Below are positions 55,514 to 64,000 of a stretch of DNA of 64,000 nt, piece after piece (position 1 is the stretch's first letter; the number at the start of each line of letters is the position of its first letter). This DNA comes from Schwartzia succinivorans DSM 10502 (GTDB lineage Bacteria; Bacillota; Negativicutes; Selenomonadales; Selenomonadaceae), in contig NZ_FQUG01000004.1 of NCBI RefSeq assembly GCF_900129225.1, forward strand, positions 94,374 to 158,373, given 5' to 3'. The notes below the pieces were generated by a model. That model saw nothing but the letters and a program-made list of their open reading frames with translations. It was not told the origin of the DNA and did no database searches. Both the position numbers and the translations under genes were made by a program.

Positions 55514-56974
55514 TTAAATGGAAATCCTTTCCTGTGCTTTTGCTTCCTCCCAAAAGGATATCAAAGCATCAACGTCAAAATCCTCCCAGCGTTTTCCGTG
55601 TTCATGAACCTTTTTCTCAACATATGAGAAGCGGCTTCTGAATTTCCTGTTCGCTTTGTTTACCGCAAGCTCAGCCGGAACATCAAGAAGTCTCGCCAGA
55701 TTGACACATGCAAACAGGAGATCTCCCATTTCTTCTTCAATATGGGCTTTCTCGCCGTTCTTGACAGCCTCCCTCAGCTCTTCTGCTTCTTCCCTGCATT
55801 TTGCCCAGGCATCATCTATGACCGGCCACTCGAAGCCCACACTTGCCGCCCTCTGCTGAAGCTTGGCCGCAGCCATAAGCCCCGGAAGCTCAGGAGGAAG
55901 TCCGTCAATAGCGGAGCTTCTTTCAGGTTTCTCCCTGCGTTTGATAGCTTCCCAATTCACCATAACAGCCGCCGCGTCAGACGCCTCAATATCTCCAAAA
56001 ATATGGGGATGGCGGCGTATCATTTTATCTGCAATTCCATCGATTACATCCTGCATTGAAAAATGTCCTGTTTCCTCGGCAATACGCGCCTGGAAAACAA
56101 TCTGCAGAAGAAGGTCTCCCAGCTCCTCGCAGAGAAGCTCCTTATCTCCCTTGTCGATTGCCTCGATTACCTCATAGGCTTCCTCAAGAATATGCTTTCT
56201 CAGAGATTCAGGTGTCTGCTCACGGTCCCAGGGACATCCGCCAGGTTCACGCAGACGGCGCATTATTTCCGTAAACGGAGCGAAATCGAATCGCTCATCT
56301 TTTTCTCTTGCAGGAATGTAGACACTCGTGAGATGATCTATATCCGGCTGACGGTCCAGCTCATACAAAGGAATTTTACGGATTGATTCATCAGGAAGAC
56401 CGAGATTATGCGTATAAATTATCTCAAACTCATCCGGCAGAAGCTCCATAAGACTCAGCTTGGCTTCAGATGCGATCATCGGGCTGTATACCTGAGTAAT
56501 AACAATGCCTGTCGGTATATCCAGCGGCAGGCGTTCCAGGTCCGCAGCATCCACAATTGTAAGACCGCTGATAGGATCAATTCCAAGGCGCGTATACAAT
56601 ACCTCTACAAAGCTCATAGCAGGATGAATCTTAAGCTCAACATGCTTCTTCTCCGCTTTTTCCCGCAGCAAAACAACAGTCCGTTCCGCAACAAGCGGGC
56701 TTCCGGGCACAGCATAAACAAGCTCCTCTCCTTCAGCAGCTCTGTCTGTAAGCTCCTCGGCTATAGAATTGTACAGAGATTCGAAGTCATCTGCGCTTTC
56801 ATATCGTTCGTCAAATGAAGAAAAACGTATTCCCTTCTTTTTCAGCTCATCCGCTGTCGGATGAACTGCCGTGCGAAGCACAAGCTGAGGGGCATTCTGC
56901 ATAAGCTCCCAGGCTTCCATCGACATAAGCCCAAAGGAGCCGGGGCCCATTCCGACTACCGTAATACTTCCCAT
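55514..56974 (-). CDS. mazG: YabN-type fusion of tetrapyrrole methylase-like and MazG domains
   Basis: 486 residues. An N-terminal SAM-dependent methylase-like domain (VVGMGPGSFGLMS; VYAVPGSPLVAE) is joined to two MazG halves; the first keeps CPWDREQTPESLRKH and LCEELGDLLLQ, the second EEMGDLLFACVNL. MazG hydrolyses abnormal nucleoside triphosphates. The fusion is common in Bacillota; the methylase's substrate is not known. It begins right at the mfd stop. Confidence 0.93.
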   Translation of the reverse strand: MGSITVVGMGPGSFGLMSMEAWELMQNAPQLVLRTAVHPTADELKKKGIRFSSFDERYESADDFESLYNSIAEELTDRAAEGEELVYAVPGSPLVAERTVVLLREKAEKKHVELKIHPAMSFVEVLYTRLGIDPISGLTIVDAADLERLPLDIPTGIVITQVYSPMIASEAKLSLMELLPDEFEIIYTHNLGLPDESIRKIPLYELDRQPDIDHLTSVYIPAREKDERFDFAPFTEIMRRLREPGGCPWDREQTPESLRKHILEEAYEVIEAIDKGDKELLCEELGDLLLQIVFQARIAEETGHFSMQDVIDGIADKMIRRHPHIFGDIEASDAAAVMVNWEAIKRREKPERSSAIDGLPPELPGLMAAAKLQQRAASVGFEWPVIDDAWAKCREEAEELREAVKNGEKAHIEEEMGDLLFACVNLARLLDVPAELAVNKANRKFRSRFSYVEKKVHEHGKRWEDFDVDALISFWEEAKAQERISI

Positions 56975-59900
56975 TCACCGTTTCTCCTTTCTTTTTGAAA
57001 GCTCTGCTTCTTCACCTGACAGATTCAGAATAACTGCCTTCAGGAAGAACAACACGTTTGCTTTCTGATTTTCAGTCATGCGTATCCGCAGCGTCTGCTG
57101 GAGCGGCAGCAGCTTCAGTGCCGTACCAAGTTTGTTTTTCAGCCCCATCAGATGCTCAGGTGCGATTTTATGCTCAGGCAGAAGAACAAGCTCCAGCAAA
57201 ACTCCCTTCTGCACCATTGAACGGATTCCAAGCTCTCTTGCATAATTTTTTATGCGCGCAACCTCAATAAGCCGCATAACAGGCTTTGAAGGCTCTCCGA
57301 ATCTGTCTATCAAATCATCTATCAGGCGTGAAATCTGAGTTTCATTTCTTACAGCAGCAATTCTCTGATAGATTTCTATTTTGTGCATGGCATCGTCAAT
57401 ATATCCGCCATCAAGATAAGCCTCAACCGCAAGCTCTATCACAGGCTCAGGCTTCTCAACAATCGGTTTTCCTGTACGAAGCTGCTGCACGGCTTCATCC
57501 AGAAGCTGACAGTACATCTCAAAGCCTACGCTGGCAATATGACCGTGCTGCTGAGAACCCAGAAGATTTCCTGCTCCGCGTATTTCCAGATCCCTCATGG
57601 CAATCTTGAAGCCTGCGCCAAGCTCAGCAAATTCCTTCATTGCCTGCAGTCTTTTTTCAGCCGTTTCAGTGAGCACCTTATCCCTCTGATAAACGAAATA
57701 CGCGAACGCCATGCGCCTGCTTCGTCCGACACGTCCCCTCATCTGATAAAGCTGTGACAATCCGAAATAGTCAGCATTATATACAATAATAGTATTGGCA
57801 TTTGAAACATCGAGACCGTTTTCAACAATACTCGTTGCCAGAAGAATATCATAGGTTCCTTCGTAAAAGTCCATCATCACCCGTTCAAGCATGTCCTCAG
57901 GCATCTGCCCGTGTGCAGTCTGTATTCTTGCTTCAGGAACCAGCTCTTCCAGCTTCTGCCTCATACGGTCTATTGTTTCAACACGATTGTATATGAAATA
58001 AATCTGTCCGCCACGCTTGAGCTCACGTCTTATAGCTCCTGCGATAATGCTTTCGTTGGATTCAATGACATAGGTCTGTATAGGGAACCTCTCTGCAGGG
58101 GGCGTTTCAATAATACTCATGTCCCTTGCCCCCACCAGAGACATGTGCAGCGTGCGCGGAATCGGAGTAGCCGACAGGGTAAGTACATCAATCCCTGCGG
58201 ATAATTTTTTTATCTTTTCCTTCTGTTTAACACCGAAACGCTGTTCCTCGTCCACAATCAAAAGACCGAGCTCACGGAATTTTACTTTTCGGGAGTTCAG
58301 GAGCGCATGAGTTCCTATGAGAATATCTACCCGTCCCTCTGCAGTTCTTTCCAGCGTTTCCTTCTGTTCCTTTGCAGTCCTGAAACGGCAGATAACATCA
58401 ACATTCGGGCCGAATTTCATAAAGCGCTCGGAGAAGGTCTGATAATGCTGCTGTGCCAAAACAGTCGTAGGCACAAGCACAGCTACCTGTTTTCCGCCCA
58501 TAACGGCCTTAAATGCCGCACGAATTGCAACCTCGGTTTTGCCGAAACCAACATCACCGCAAAGAAGGCGGTCCATAGGAACAGGCTTTTCCATGTCCTG
58601 TTTTATATCCCGTATGGCTGCAAGCTGGTCAGGTGTTTCCTCGTACGGGAATGCATCCTCGAACTCCTTTTGCCAAGGCGTATCCTCAGGATATGCAAAA
58701 CCCGTAGTTTCTCTGCGCTTTGCATAAAGCTTTATAAGGTCCTGGGCAATATCCTCCGCTGAAGCCTTTGCCTTCGCCTTGGCTTTTGCCCATTCCGTGC
58801 CACCCATTTTATGCAGGCGCGGTGTTTCACCCTCCGAACCTATATATTTCTGGAGAAGCTGCACCTGGTCCGTTGGTACAAAGAGCTTATCATCTCCGCC
58901 ATATTTTATGTGGAGATAATCCTTCTTCACTCCTCCTACATCCAACGTGATTACACCGAGATATTTTCCTATGCCGTGATTTACATGTACCACGTAATCC
59001 CCGACACGGATTTCCCGGAAGTGGGATATTTTACTTCCCTCTGAGGAAGACGAAATTCTGCGCTTCTTTTTCTGATGCCCGAAAATATCCTTTTCAGTAA
59101 TAACAACCAGACCTGCATCAGGAAACTCAAAGCCTCCCGACAAGAATCCTTCCGCCACATTTACAAGCTTGGCTTCAATGGTATCGGGATTTGGAATCAC
59201 CGCCGAGGGAATCCTGTTTTTAGCCAGCAGCTCTCTCATCGAGGAGCATTTTACATTGTCACCGAGGAGAATCAGTACTTTTCCGCCATTGCCGTGCCAC
59301 TCTCTTACGTCTCCCGTAAAAAGGTCAAACTGCTTTTGATACGGTGCGACTGCTTTTACTACAACACTGTAGATTGCGTCAGGCTCCGCATTGTGTACCT
59401 TTTGCAGCATGAGCGCGGAAAAGAAAACATTGTTCGGGGCACTTGATTCGATGAGCTCTTCCCATGAAAATATACGGGATTTGATATCAGGATTTTCACG
59501 CACACTTTGACGGATGCTTTCACGTATGCGCATCGGCTCGTCAAAATGAACGACTCCGTTACCTTCAAGATATGAAAGAAAAATCTCAGGACGCCCGGCG
59601 GCATCAGTATCAGCCAGTGGAAGAACACGAAGCTCACCGATATTATTTGTCGAGCGCTTCGAATCTATTTCAAACTCTCTTAAAGAATCTATTTCATCAT
59701 CAAAAAACTCAATACGTACAGGACGAAGCAGATTGATTGGAAAAACATCAACAATACCTCCGCGGGCGCTGAACTGTCCCATGCGCTCAACCTCAGGCGC
59801 ATGCTCATACCCAAGATTTGAAAGGCGCCGCATAAGCTCCTCTCTTTTCATGACGTCTCCCAGCTTCAGCGAAAGACTGAGCCGCGCAAATTCCTGCCTT

Positions 59901-60292
59901 GACATTCCCTTCTGAACAGCAGCAGCCGCCGTTGACAGCACAACGACAGGCTCATGACGCATCAGACGTCCGAGAACATCCATCCTTTTTGCCATCAGCT
60001 CAATACTTTTTGCGGCAACCGCAAAATTTGCCTGATCCACCTCAGGAAGCTCCACTACCTTTGTCTTCGGAAGCAGCCACGCCAGATTCTCCCTCCACTC
60101 GGAAAGAGCCGCCTGGTCGGGAGTAATTATAACCCAGGGGCGGTCAGCCTCATCATAGGCAGCAGCGAAAACCGCATGCTTCGGAGCATCTGCAAGACCG
60201 TACACGAAATTCTGCCGGTTTTTCCCTGCAAATGCCTCACATATTTCAGCTATATTTTTATCCTGCCGCATCGCAGCAAAAAGAGCCTTCAT
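56975..60292 (-). CDS. mfd: Transcription-repair coupling factor Mfd
   Basis: 1,105 residues. A UvrB-like N-terminal region, the RNA polymerase-interacting domain (VGDYVVHVNHGIGKYLG), the translocase with Walker A GDVGFGKTEVAIRA, box II DEEQRFG and QMRGRVGRS, and the C-terminal TRCF domain are all present. It removes stalled RNA polymerase and recruits UvrA. Confidence 0.96.
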   Translation of the reverse strand: MKALFAAMRQDKNIAEICEAFAGKNRQNFVYGLADAPKHAVFAAAYDEADRPWVIITPDQAALSEWRENLAWLLPKTKVVELPEVDQANFAVAAKSIELMAKRMDVLGRLMRHEPVVVLSTAAAAVQKGMSRQEFARLSLSLKLGDVMKREELMRRLSNLGYEHAPEVERMGQFSARGGIVDVFPINLLRPVRIEFFDDEIDSLREFEIDSKRSTNNIGELRVLPLADTDAAGRPEIFLSYLEGNGVVHFDEPMRIRESIRQSVRENPDIKSRIFSWEELIESSAPNNVFFSALMLQKVHNAEPDAIYSVVVKAVAPYQKQFDLFTGDVREWHGNGGKVLILLGDNVKCSSMRELLAKNRIPSAVIPNPDTIEAKLVNVAEGFLSGGFEFPDAGLVVITEKDIFGHQKKKRRISSSSEGSKISHFREIRVGDYVVHVNHGIGKYLGVITLDVGGVKKDYLHIKYGGDDKLFVPTDQVQLLQKYIGSEGETPRLHKMGGTEWAKAKAKAKASAEDIAQDLIKLYAKRRETTGFAYPEDTPWQKEFEDAFPYEETPDQLAAIRDIKQDMEKPVPMDRLLCGDVGFGKTEVAIRAAFKAVMGGKQVAVLVPTTVLAQQHYQTFSERFMKFGPNVDVICRFRTAKEQKETLERTAEGRVDILIGTHALLNSRKVKFRELGLLIVDEEQRFGVKQKEKIKKLSAGIDVLTLSATPIPRTLHMSLVGARDMSIIETPPAERFPIQTYVIESNESIIAGAIRRELKRGGQIYFIYNRVETIDRMRQKLEELVPEARIQTAHGQMPEDMLERVMMDFYEGTYDILLATSIVENGLDVSNANTIIVYNADYFGLSQLYQMRGRVGRSRRMAFAYFVYQRDKVLTETAEKRLQAMKEFAELGAGFKIAMRDLEIRGAGNLLGSQQHGHIASVGFEMYCQLLDEAVQQLRTGKPIVEKPEPVIELAVEAYLDGGYIDDAMHKIEIYQRIAAVRNETQISRLIDDLIDRFGEPSKPVMRLIEVARIKNYARELGIRSMVQKGVLLELVLLPEHKIAPEHLMGLKNKLGTALKLLPLQQTLRIRMTENQKANVLFFLKAVILNLSGEEAELSKRKEKR

Positions 60293-60315
60293 TACTTTCC
60301 TCCCGAAACACCAAA

Positions 60316-60352
60316 AGGACTGCTGATAAATTTATCAGTAGTCCGTTTTTTA
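60316..60352. terminator. Hairpin between the exchanger gene and mfd
   Basis: GGACT(G)CTGATAAA pairs with TTTATCAG(T)AGTCC. It follows the minus-strand exchanger gene; T residues flank it on both strands, more strongly on plus. Confidence 0.65.
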
Positions 60353-60378
60353 CAAATATGTTAAAACCGCAGCGCAAA

Positions 60379-61413
60379 TCAACGCATACAGATATACATT
60401 AAATATATCATATATGTGGCCAGCATCAAAATACCTTCATTGCGTGAAATTGTTCCCTTTGTCCATGCAAACACAAGAAGCATCACACTGACTGCCAGCA
60501 GAACCCCTGCATCAATAATATTTTCAGCAATAAGAGCAACCGGCTGGATTACCGTCGCCACGCCAAGGATTCCCAATACGTTGAAAATATTTGAACCCAC
60601 GGCATTTCCTACTGCCATATCCACCTCATCCTTTTTTGCGGCAACAACGGATGTAACAAGCTCAGGAAGGCTTGTGCCGCAGGCCACAATAGTAAGACCG
60701 ATAAGCGTTTCCGACAAACCGAAGAGACGGGCAAGAGTTGTTGCACCATAGTGAAATTCCATCCCGAACACCATACGGTCTCCACCGACAACGAGGTCAC
60801 CGCCGGCAATAATCGCAATAATTCCAAGTACGATGTAAACAGCAGCCGTACCCATGGACTTCGGGCCCTCGGAGGTTATATCCTCCTCCATCTGTTCTGC
60901 TTCCATCTGCATCTTTGCGCTTCTGAACTTCAATGCAGAATATACCGTCCTGACAAGAAAGAATGCAAAAAGCAGTAAAAGAACGATACCGTCCATGCGG
61001 TCAAGCATACCTGCCGAGCCGTCCTCAGGTGCCGCACCGGTCAGAGCAAGACCAATCATGGCGACAGAAACTAAAATCGAAAACGGAATATCAAAGGACC
61101 GCGTGGAGCCATCAACAACAAGCGGCACAAAAACAGCACTCATTCCCAAAACGACGAGCGTGTTAAACATGTTAGAGCCGATAACGTTACTGATTGCCAG
61201 TGAATTGCTTCCCGCAAGCGCAGCCGTAACGCTTACCGCCAGCTCCGGAAGGCTTGTGCCGAGAGATACGATAGTCAAACCTATAATAAGCGGCGGGACA
61301 TTCAACCTCTTTGCAACAGCAGAGCTTCCATCTACAAAAGCATCTGCCCCCTTAATAAGAAACATAAATCCGACCACAAGTGATATTACGGACGTAATAA
61401 TTGATGTCAGCAT
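60379..61413 (-). CDS. Calcium/sodium antiporter (CaCA family, YrbG-like)
   Basis: 344 residues with about ten membrane helices. Two inverted alpha repeats carry the cation-binding motifs: [15 protein letters not shown] with [10 protein letters not shown], and [15 protein letters not shown] with [11 protein letters not shown] charged loop lies between the halves. It probably exports Ca2+ in exchange for Na+ or H+. RBS AAGGAGAG is before the ATG. Confidence 0.9.
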   Translation of the reverse strand: MLTSIITSVISLVVGFMFLIKGADAFVDGSSAVAKRLNVPPLIIGLTIVSLGTSLPELAVSVTAALAGSNSLAISNVIGSNMFNTLVVLGMSAVFVPLVVDGSTRSFDIPFSILVSVAMIGLALTGAAPEDGSAGMLDRMDGIVLLLLFAFFLVRTVYSALKFRSAKMQMEAEQMEEDITSEGPKSMGTAAVYIVLGIIAIIAGGDLVVGGDRMVFGMEFHYGATTLARLFGLSETLIGLTIVACGTSLPELVTSVVAAKKDEVDMAVGNAVGSNIFNVLGILGVATVIQPVALIAENIIDAGVLLAVSVMLLVFAWTKGTISRNEGILMLATYMIYLMYICMR

Positions 61414-61470
61414 CTTGCACTCTCCTTATGATAATAAACAACTCGTACCATTCTATCACATAGAATTTTA

Positions 61471-61490
61471 ACAAACAAGAATATGTTTGT
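61471..61490. promoter_or_regulatory. Inverted repeat upstream of the HD-GYP gene
   Basis: ACAAACA and TGTTTGT are 6 bases apart in the gap between two divergent genes, 55 bases before the exchanger start and 160 before the HD-GYP start. It could be an operator. No strong promoter was recognised around it. Confidence 0.3.
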
Positions 61491-61648
61491 CTTATTGTTT
61501 CGATACAATTATTTTAGTGATATTTATGAAGTTACAAAAAATTTTATTATAAAAAAAGGAATTCTTAAATTTCTGACGAATATAGTATTTGTTGAAGTGT
61601 TTTTATTTTGAAGCTAGTGAAAATATATCTCATAAAGGGGGAATAATT

Positions 61649-62719
61649 GTGCGTTCTGTATCTCTGGAAGAACTCAGTCCCGGTATGATCCTCGCACGCT
61701 CCATCATCAATGACGACATGGTCGTCGTGCTTTCGGAAGGAACACTCCTGACAAAAGCTCACATCACACGTTTAGGTTTTTTGGACATACCTACTGTCTA
61801 TATTAAGGACGAATATGAGCTTAGTGAAACATTCCAGAATGTTTCAGCAATGTTCAATCCCAGCAACGCATTCGTAACTGAGTACAAAGAGGTTCTTAGC
61901 ACTGCGCGTTCTATTTTTGATGAGACAGCAAAATCAAATCAGGCTCCTGTAGAAAAATCACGTGAAATGGTCGCGAGCACTCTGGCTCCAATGGCAAAGG
62001 AAAGCGGCGCCATTGATTACCTGCTTGAGGTAAATCATCTGGCTACAGATGTTTATAACCATTCCGTACGTGTTTCCATACTTGCCGGCGTTCTTGCAAA
62101 ATGGATGCACAAAAGTGCTGCAGAAACACAGGATATCATTCTTGCCGGATTCCTTCACGATATCGGCAAAACAAAATTCCCGCAGCGCCTCATTGACAAA
62201 CAGATAGAAAACCTTCGCGGAGACGACCTTGATGCATATATTCAGCATACTATGGACGGTCAGCAGATATTGAACTCAAGCCCCAACCTCTCCGACGGAG
62301 TAAAGCTTACAGCAATGCAGCATCATGAATGCATGGACGGCACAGGGTTCCCCTTCAATCTGTCCGGTGCGGATAATATCCACCTCTACGCGCGCATTGT
62401 CGCAGTCTGCGACCTGTACGACAATATCACAACAGAACGTGAAGGAGCACGCAAGAGCACCCCGTTCGAGGCAATTGACCGCATAACAGCCGATATGTAT
62501 ACGAAGCTTGACCCGACTGTCTGCGTTCCCTTCCTCGAACACATCAAAGAAGCCTTCCTCGGCTCCCGTGTCATGCTCCAGAACGGCTTAGTCGGAACAA
62601 TCGTACGCTACAGAAACGATTTCGCGGCACGGCCTCTCGTCCGCCTGACACAGGACGATATCCTCGACCTCAACCAGTACCCTGATATGAAAATTATCGA
62701 GTACAATCCGAAAAACTGA
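61649..62719 (+). CDS. HD-GYP domain protein (cyclic di-nucleotide phosphodiesterase family)
   Basis: 356 residues from a GTG at 61649 (AAGGGGG seven bases upstream). An N-terminal domain of about 130 residues starts VSLEELSPGMILARSI, like those found before many HD-GYP domains. The HD pair is in FLHDIGKTKF and the second motif reads HHECMDGTGFP, so the GYP triplet is GFP. Such proteins break down c-di-GMP; a role in signalling is likely. Membrane or receiver domains are not seen. Confidence 0.88.
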   Translation: MRSVSLEELSPGMILARSIINDDMVVVLSEGTLLTKAHITRLGFLDIPTVYIKDEYELSETFQNVSAMFNPSNAFVTEYKEVLSTARSIFDETAKSNQAPVEKSREMVASTLAPMAKESGAIDYLLEVNHLATDVYNHSVRVSILAGVLAKWMHKSAAETQDIILAGFLHDIGKTKFPQRLIDKQIENLRGDDLDAYIQHTMDGQQILNSSPNLSDGVKLTAMQHHECMDGTGFPFNLSGADNIHLYARIVAVCDLYDNITTEREGARKSTPFEAIDRITADMYTKLDPTVCVPFLEHIKEAFLGSRVMLQNGLVGTIVRYRNDFAARPLVRLTQDDILDLNQYPDMKIIEYNPKN

Positions 62720-62724
62720 ACACA

Positions 62725-62768
62725 GCAAAAGGACTCGCAATGAACAATTCATTGCGAGTCCTTTTTTA
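62725..62768. terminator. Bidirectional terminator between the HD-GYP and secreted protein genes
   Basis: AAAAGGACTCGCAATGA and TCATTGCGAGTCCTTTT form a perfect 17-bp stem with a 5-base loop; A and T runs suit both convergent genes. Confidence 0.9.
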
Positions 62769-63437
62769 ATAAGCTTCCTCAAAATCATGATTTTTCAGTC
62801 TGCCCTTTTTGATATTCCGCAGCATTCTGACTGCCCACTTCAGTTTGGCATCCTTCGCAGCATCCATTACTGCATTGAAATTTTTCCTGTAATACTTATC
62901 CGACAAATCGTTATAATCACCGTCATAGCAGATTGCATAGAAATGCGTTTTATTACTCTCCCATACAGAAGTCAGCACACCGTAAAACTGAAACATCTCT
63001 ACGATAGGACAGCGGAAAGCCTTTGACTCCCCGATATACAGCTCCTTCGGGTTCTTCTTATGACGTGATGCCTGATAGCAGGACATCAAATATATCTTAT
63101 CAATCGGAAGGTCGCTTACAGAAGAATAAAACTCAAGAATCTTCCTGTCTACCGTGTCCGGGATAGACTCCCTCCTCTCCTGAAAATGAATTTTCCCGTC
63201 ATTGCTTCCATGACAATCAAAATAAAGCGCACGCTCATTCTCGTCATAAAACAGGCTGAACTTGCTGTCGCCATAATAATCCTTGACAAAAAGCACAATC
63301 CTAAGTCTGAGGATAGATACTGTCTGCCCGCCGGGCGTGCGGACATCCAGCCTGTAAGCCTCCGCCGTGTGCCCCAAAAACAGGACACACGCGGCAATCA
63401 TAATCATACACAATCTCTTCATATCAAGCACGGGCAA
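62766..63437 (-). CDS. Secreted protein with His-Gly/Ser-Cys motifs, chromosomal homologue of 527-1147
   Basis: 223 residues from a TTG at 63437 (AAAGGGGGA 8 bases upstream); the next ATG at 63422 starts the signal peptide itself (MKRLCMIMIAACVLF, then AEA). The strand ALYFDC is followed by His76-Gly77, and KIYLM by Ser119-Cys120, then a basic SRHKKNPKELYIGES. It matches the plasmid-side protein through the His, Cys and C-terminal WAV-ML regions. A basic tail (KKGRLKNHD) follows. The spacing fits a clan CD cysteine peptidase, but this is inferred, and no partner gene is clear. Confidence 0.72.
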   Translation of the reverse strand: MPVLDMKRLCMIMIAACVLFLGHTAEAYRLDVRTPGGQTVSILRLRIVLFVKDYYGDSKFSLFYDENERALYFDCHGSNDGKIHFQERRESIPDTVDRKILEFYSSVSDLPIDKIYLMSCYQASRHKKNPKELYIGESKAFRCPIVEMFQFYGVLTSVWESNKTHFYAICYDGDYNDLSDKYYRKNFNAVMDAAKDAKLKWAVRMLRNIKKGRLKNHDFEEAY

Positions 63438-63549
63438 TACACCCGTCCCCCTTTCATTCTTTCTTATTTTACCATACGCATTGCAGCCGAAACATTCATC
63501 ATTGGCTATTTTCCTATCTTTTCTTACTATTGTATATCTTACGCGTCTC

Positions 63550-64000
63550 TTATTCCGCCATCAGAATCATGTCATTAAGAACCTTCTTCACCCTGTCAAA
63601 ATCAGCGGTTTTCTGTCCTTTCTCATCAATGTAAAGCCTGCGGTTTACCTCAATCATTACGGAACCGACGCGGGCATCGCGCATGTAATACTCCATAGGA
63701 ACAAGAGCCCCTGCAAAGGGAGAATTGATTTTCACCGAGAGTCCGCAGCCCTTCAGGTAATCTACCCATTTCTCCACCAAAGCCTTCGGAGTATGGAAGT
63801 CATCAGTACCGATACAGATATCAGGACGGTTATCCTCGCGGTCAAGCTCATAGGGCAGCGGCACAGGATAGAAGGAATGGCCGTCGATGATGAGACATTC
63901 TCCGTGAGTTTTCAGCCTTTCTGCCACAGCAGCGGCAAGTCTTCCGTGGTGCGGGTCATAATAACGTGTCAAAATCTCTTCCCTCTTTTCCTCGGAAAAC
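63550..64000 (-). CDS. N-formylglutamate amidohydrolase family protein (N-terminus outside window)
   Basis: The frame stays open to the window edge, so only the last 150 codons are seen. YYDPHHGRLAAAVAERL, LIIDGHSFYPVPLP, RPDICIGTDDFHT and the closing INSPFAGALVP and VMIEVNRRLYIDE match the N-formylglutamate amidohydrolase (HutG-like) family, with the metal-binding His of DGHS. It would hydrolyse N-formylglutamate or a related formyl-amino acid. It ends about 110 bases from the start of the secreted protein gene. Confidence 0.82.
   Translation of the reverse strand, partial: FSEEKREEILTRYYDPHHGRLAAAVAERLKTHGECLIIDGHSFYPVPLPYELDREDNRPDICIGTDDFHTPKALVEKWVDYLKGCGLSVKINSPFAGALVPMEYYMRDARVGSVMIEVNRRLYIDEKGQKTADFDRVKKVLNDMILMAE

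Overview
The window joins two different kinds of DNA. Bases 1 to about 6,500 are AT-rich and look like part of a plasmid or an integrated plasmid-derived element. They hold the C-terminal end of an unidentified gene, two secreted proteins, a primase-like (DUF3991/TOPRIM-like) protein, and a winged-helix replication initiator with direct-repeat iterons next to its 3' end. Upstream of the initiator lies what looks like an antisense-RNA and attenuator copy-control region. No integrase lies in this part, and its left boundary is outside the window. The rest, from about 6,505 to 64,000, is a dense chromosomal backbone of housekeeping genes, nearly all on the minus strand.

The backbone fits a Bacillota genome. 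It has Asp23/AmaP, an IreB-RuvX-DUF1292-MltG-TrmR-TrhP string ordered as in Bacillus yrzL-yrrK-yrzB-yrrL-M-N/O, ScpAB, TilS-Hpt-FtsH, and YabN-MazG. The rpsB-tsf-pyrH-frr-uppS-cdsA-dxr-rseP-ispG-proS order, moderate GC and a BvgS-like sensor kinase make a Negativicutes (Selenomonad/Veillonellid-like) host my best guess. That guess is inference, because no rRNA or other marker lies here.

Layout, read on the minus strand from high to low coordinates. 63.5-62.8 kb: a partial N-formylglutamate amidohydrolase-like gene and a secreted possible caspase-like protein. 61.4-49.6 kb: a cation exchanger, mfd, mazG, an SDR, a diacylglycerol glycosyltransferase-like protein, a triple zinc-ribbon protein, ftsB/divIC, an S1-domain protein, tilS and hpt, then ftsH. 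40.5-30.3 kb: rpsB to proS, covering translation, UMP kinase, undecaprenyl and phospholipid precursors, the MEP pathway and the RIP protease RseP. 30.2-20.8 kb: recG, a TVP38-family membrane protein, dapB-asd, ireB to the U32 peptidase (tRNA wobble uridine modification), aroQ and pepP. 19.7-6.5 kb: efp, then asp23-amaP-DUF2273-nusB-xseA-xseB-ispA-dxs-tlyA-nadK-argR-recN-nudix-site-2 protease-scpA-scpB.

Four backbone genes run on the plus strand: a BvgS-like hybrid kinase, a tyrosine recombinase, a TtcA-like PP-loop protein and an HD-GYP protein. All four look monocistronic, and each is followed by a strong, probably bidirectional terminator. They are the regulatory or accessory insertions in an otherwise co-oriented core.

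The most interesting signal is a pair of homologous secreted proteins at opposite ends of the window, one on the plasmid-like part (527-1147) and one on the chromosome (62766-63437). Both keep a His-Gly after one hydrophobic strand and a Ser-Cys after another, 44-46 residues apart, the arrangement expected of clan CD (caspase/legumain/CHAT-type) cysteine peptidases. The second is the compact replication-control region of the element: opposed extended -10 promoters, an antisense RNA ending in a hairpin, a terminator just before rep, and helically phased iterons after it.
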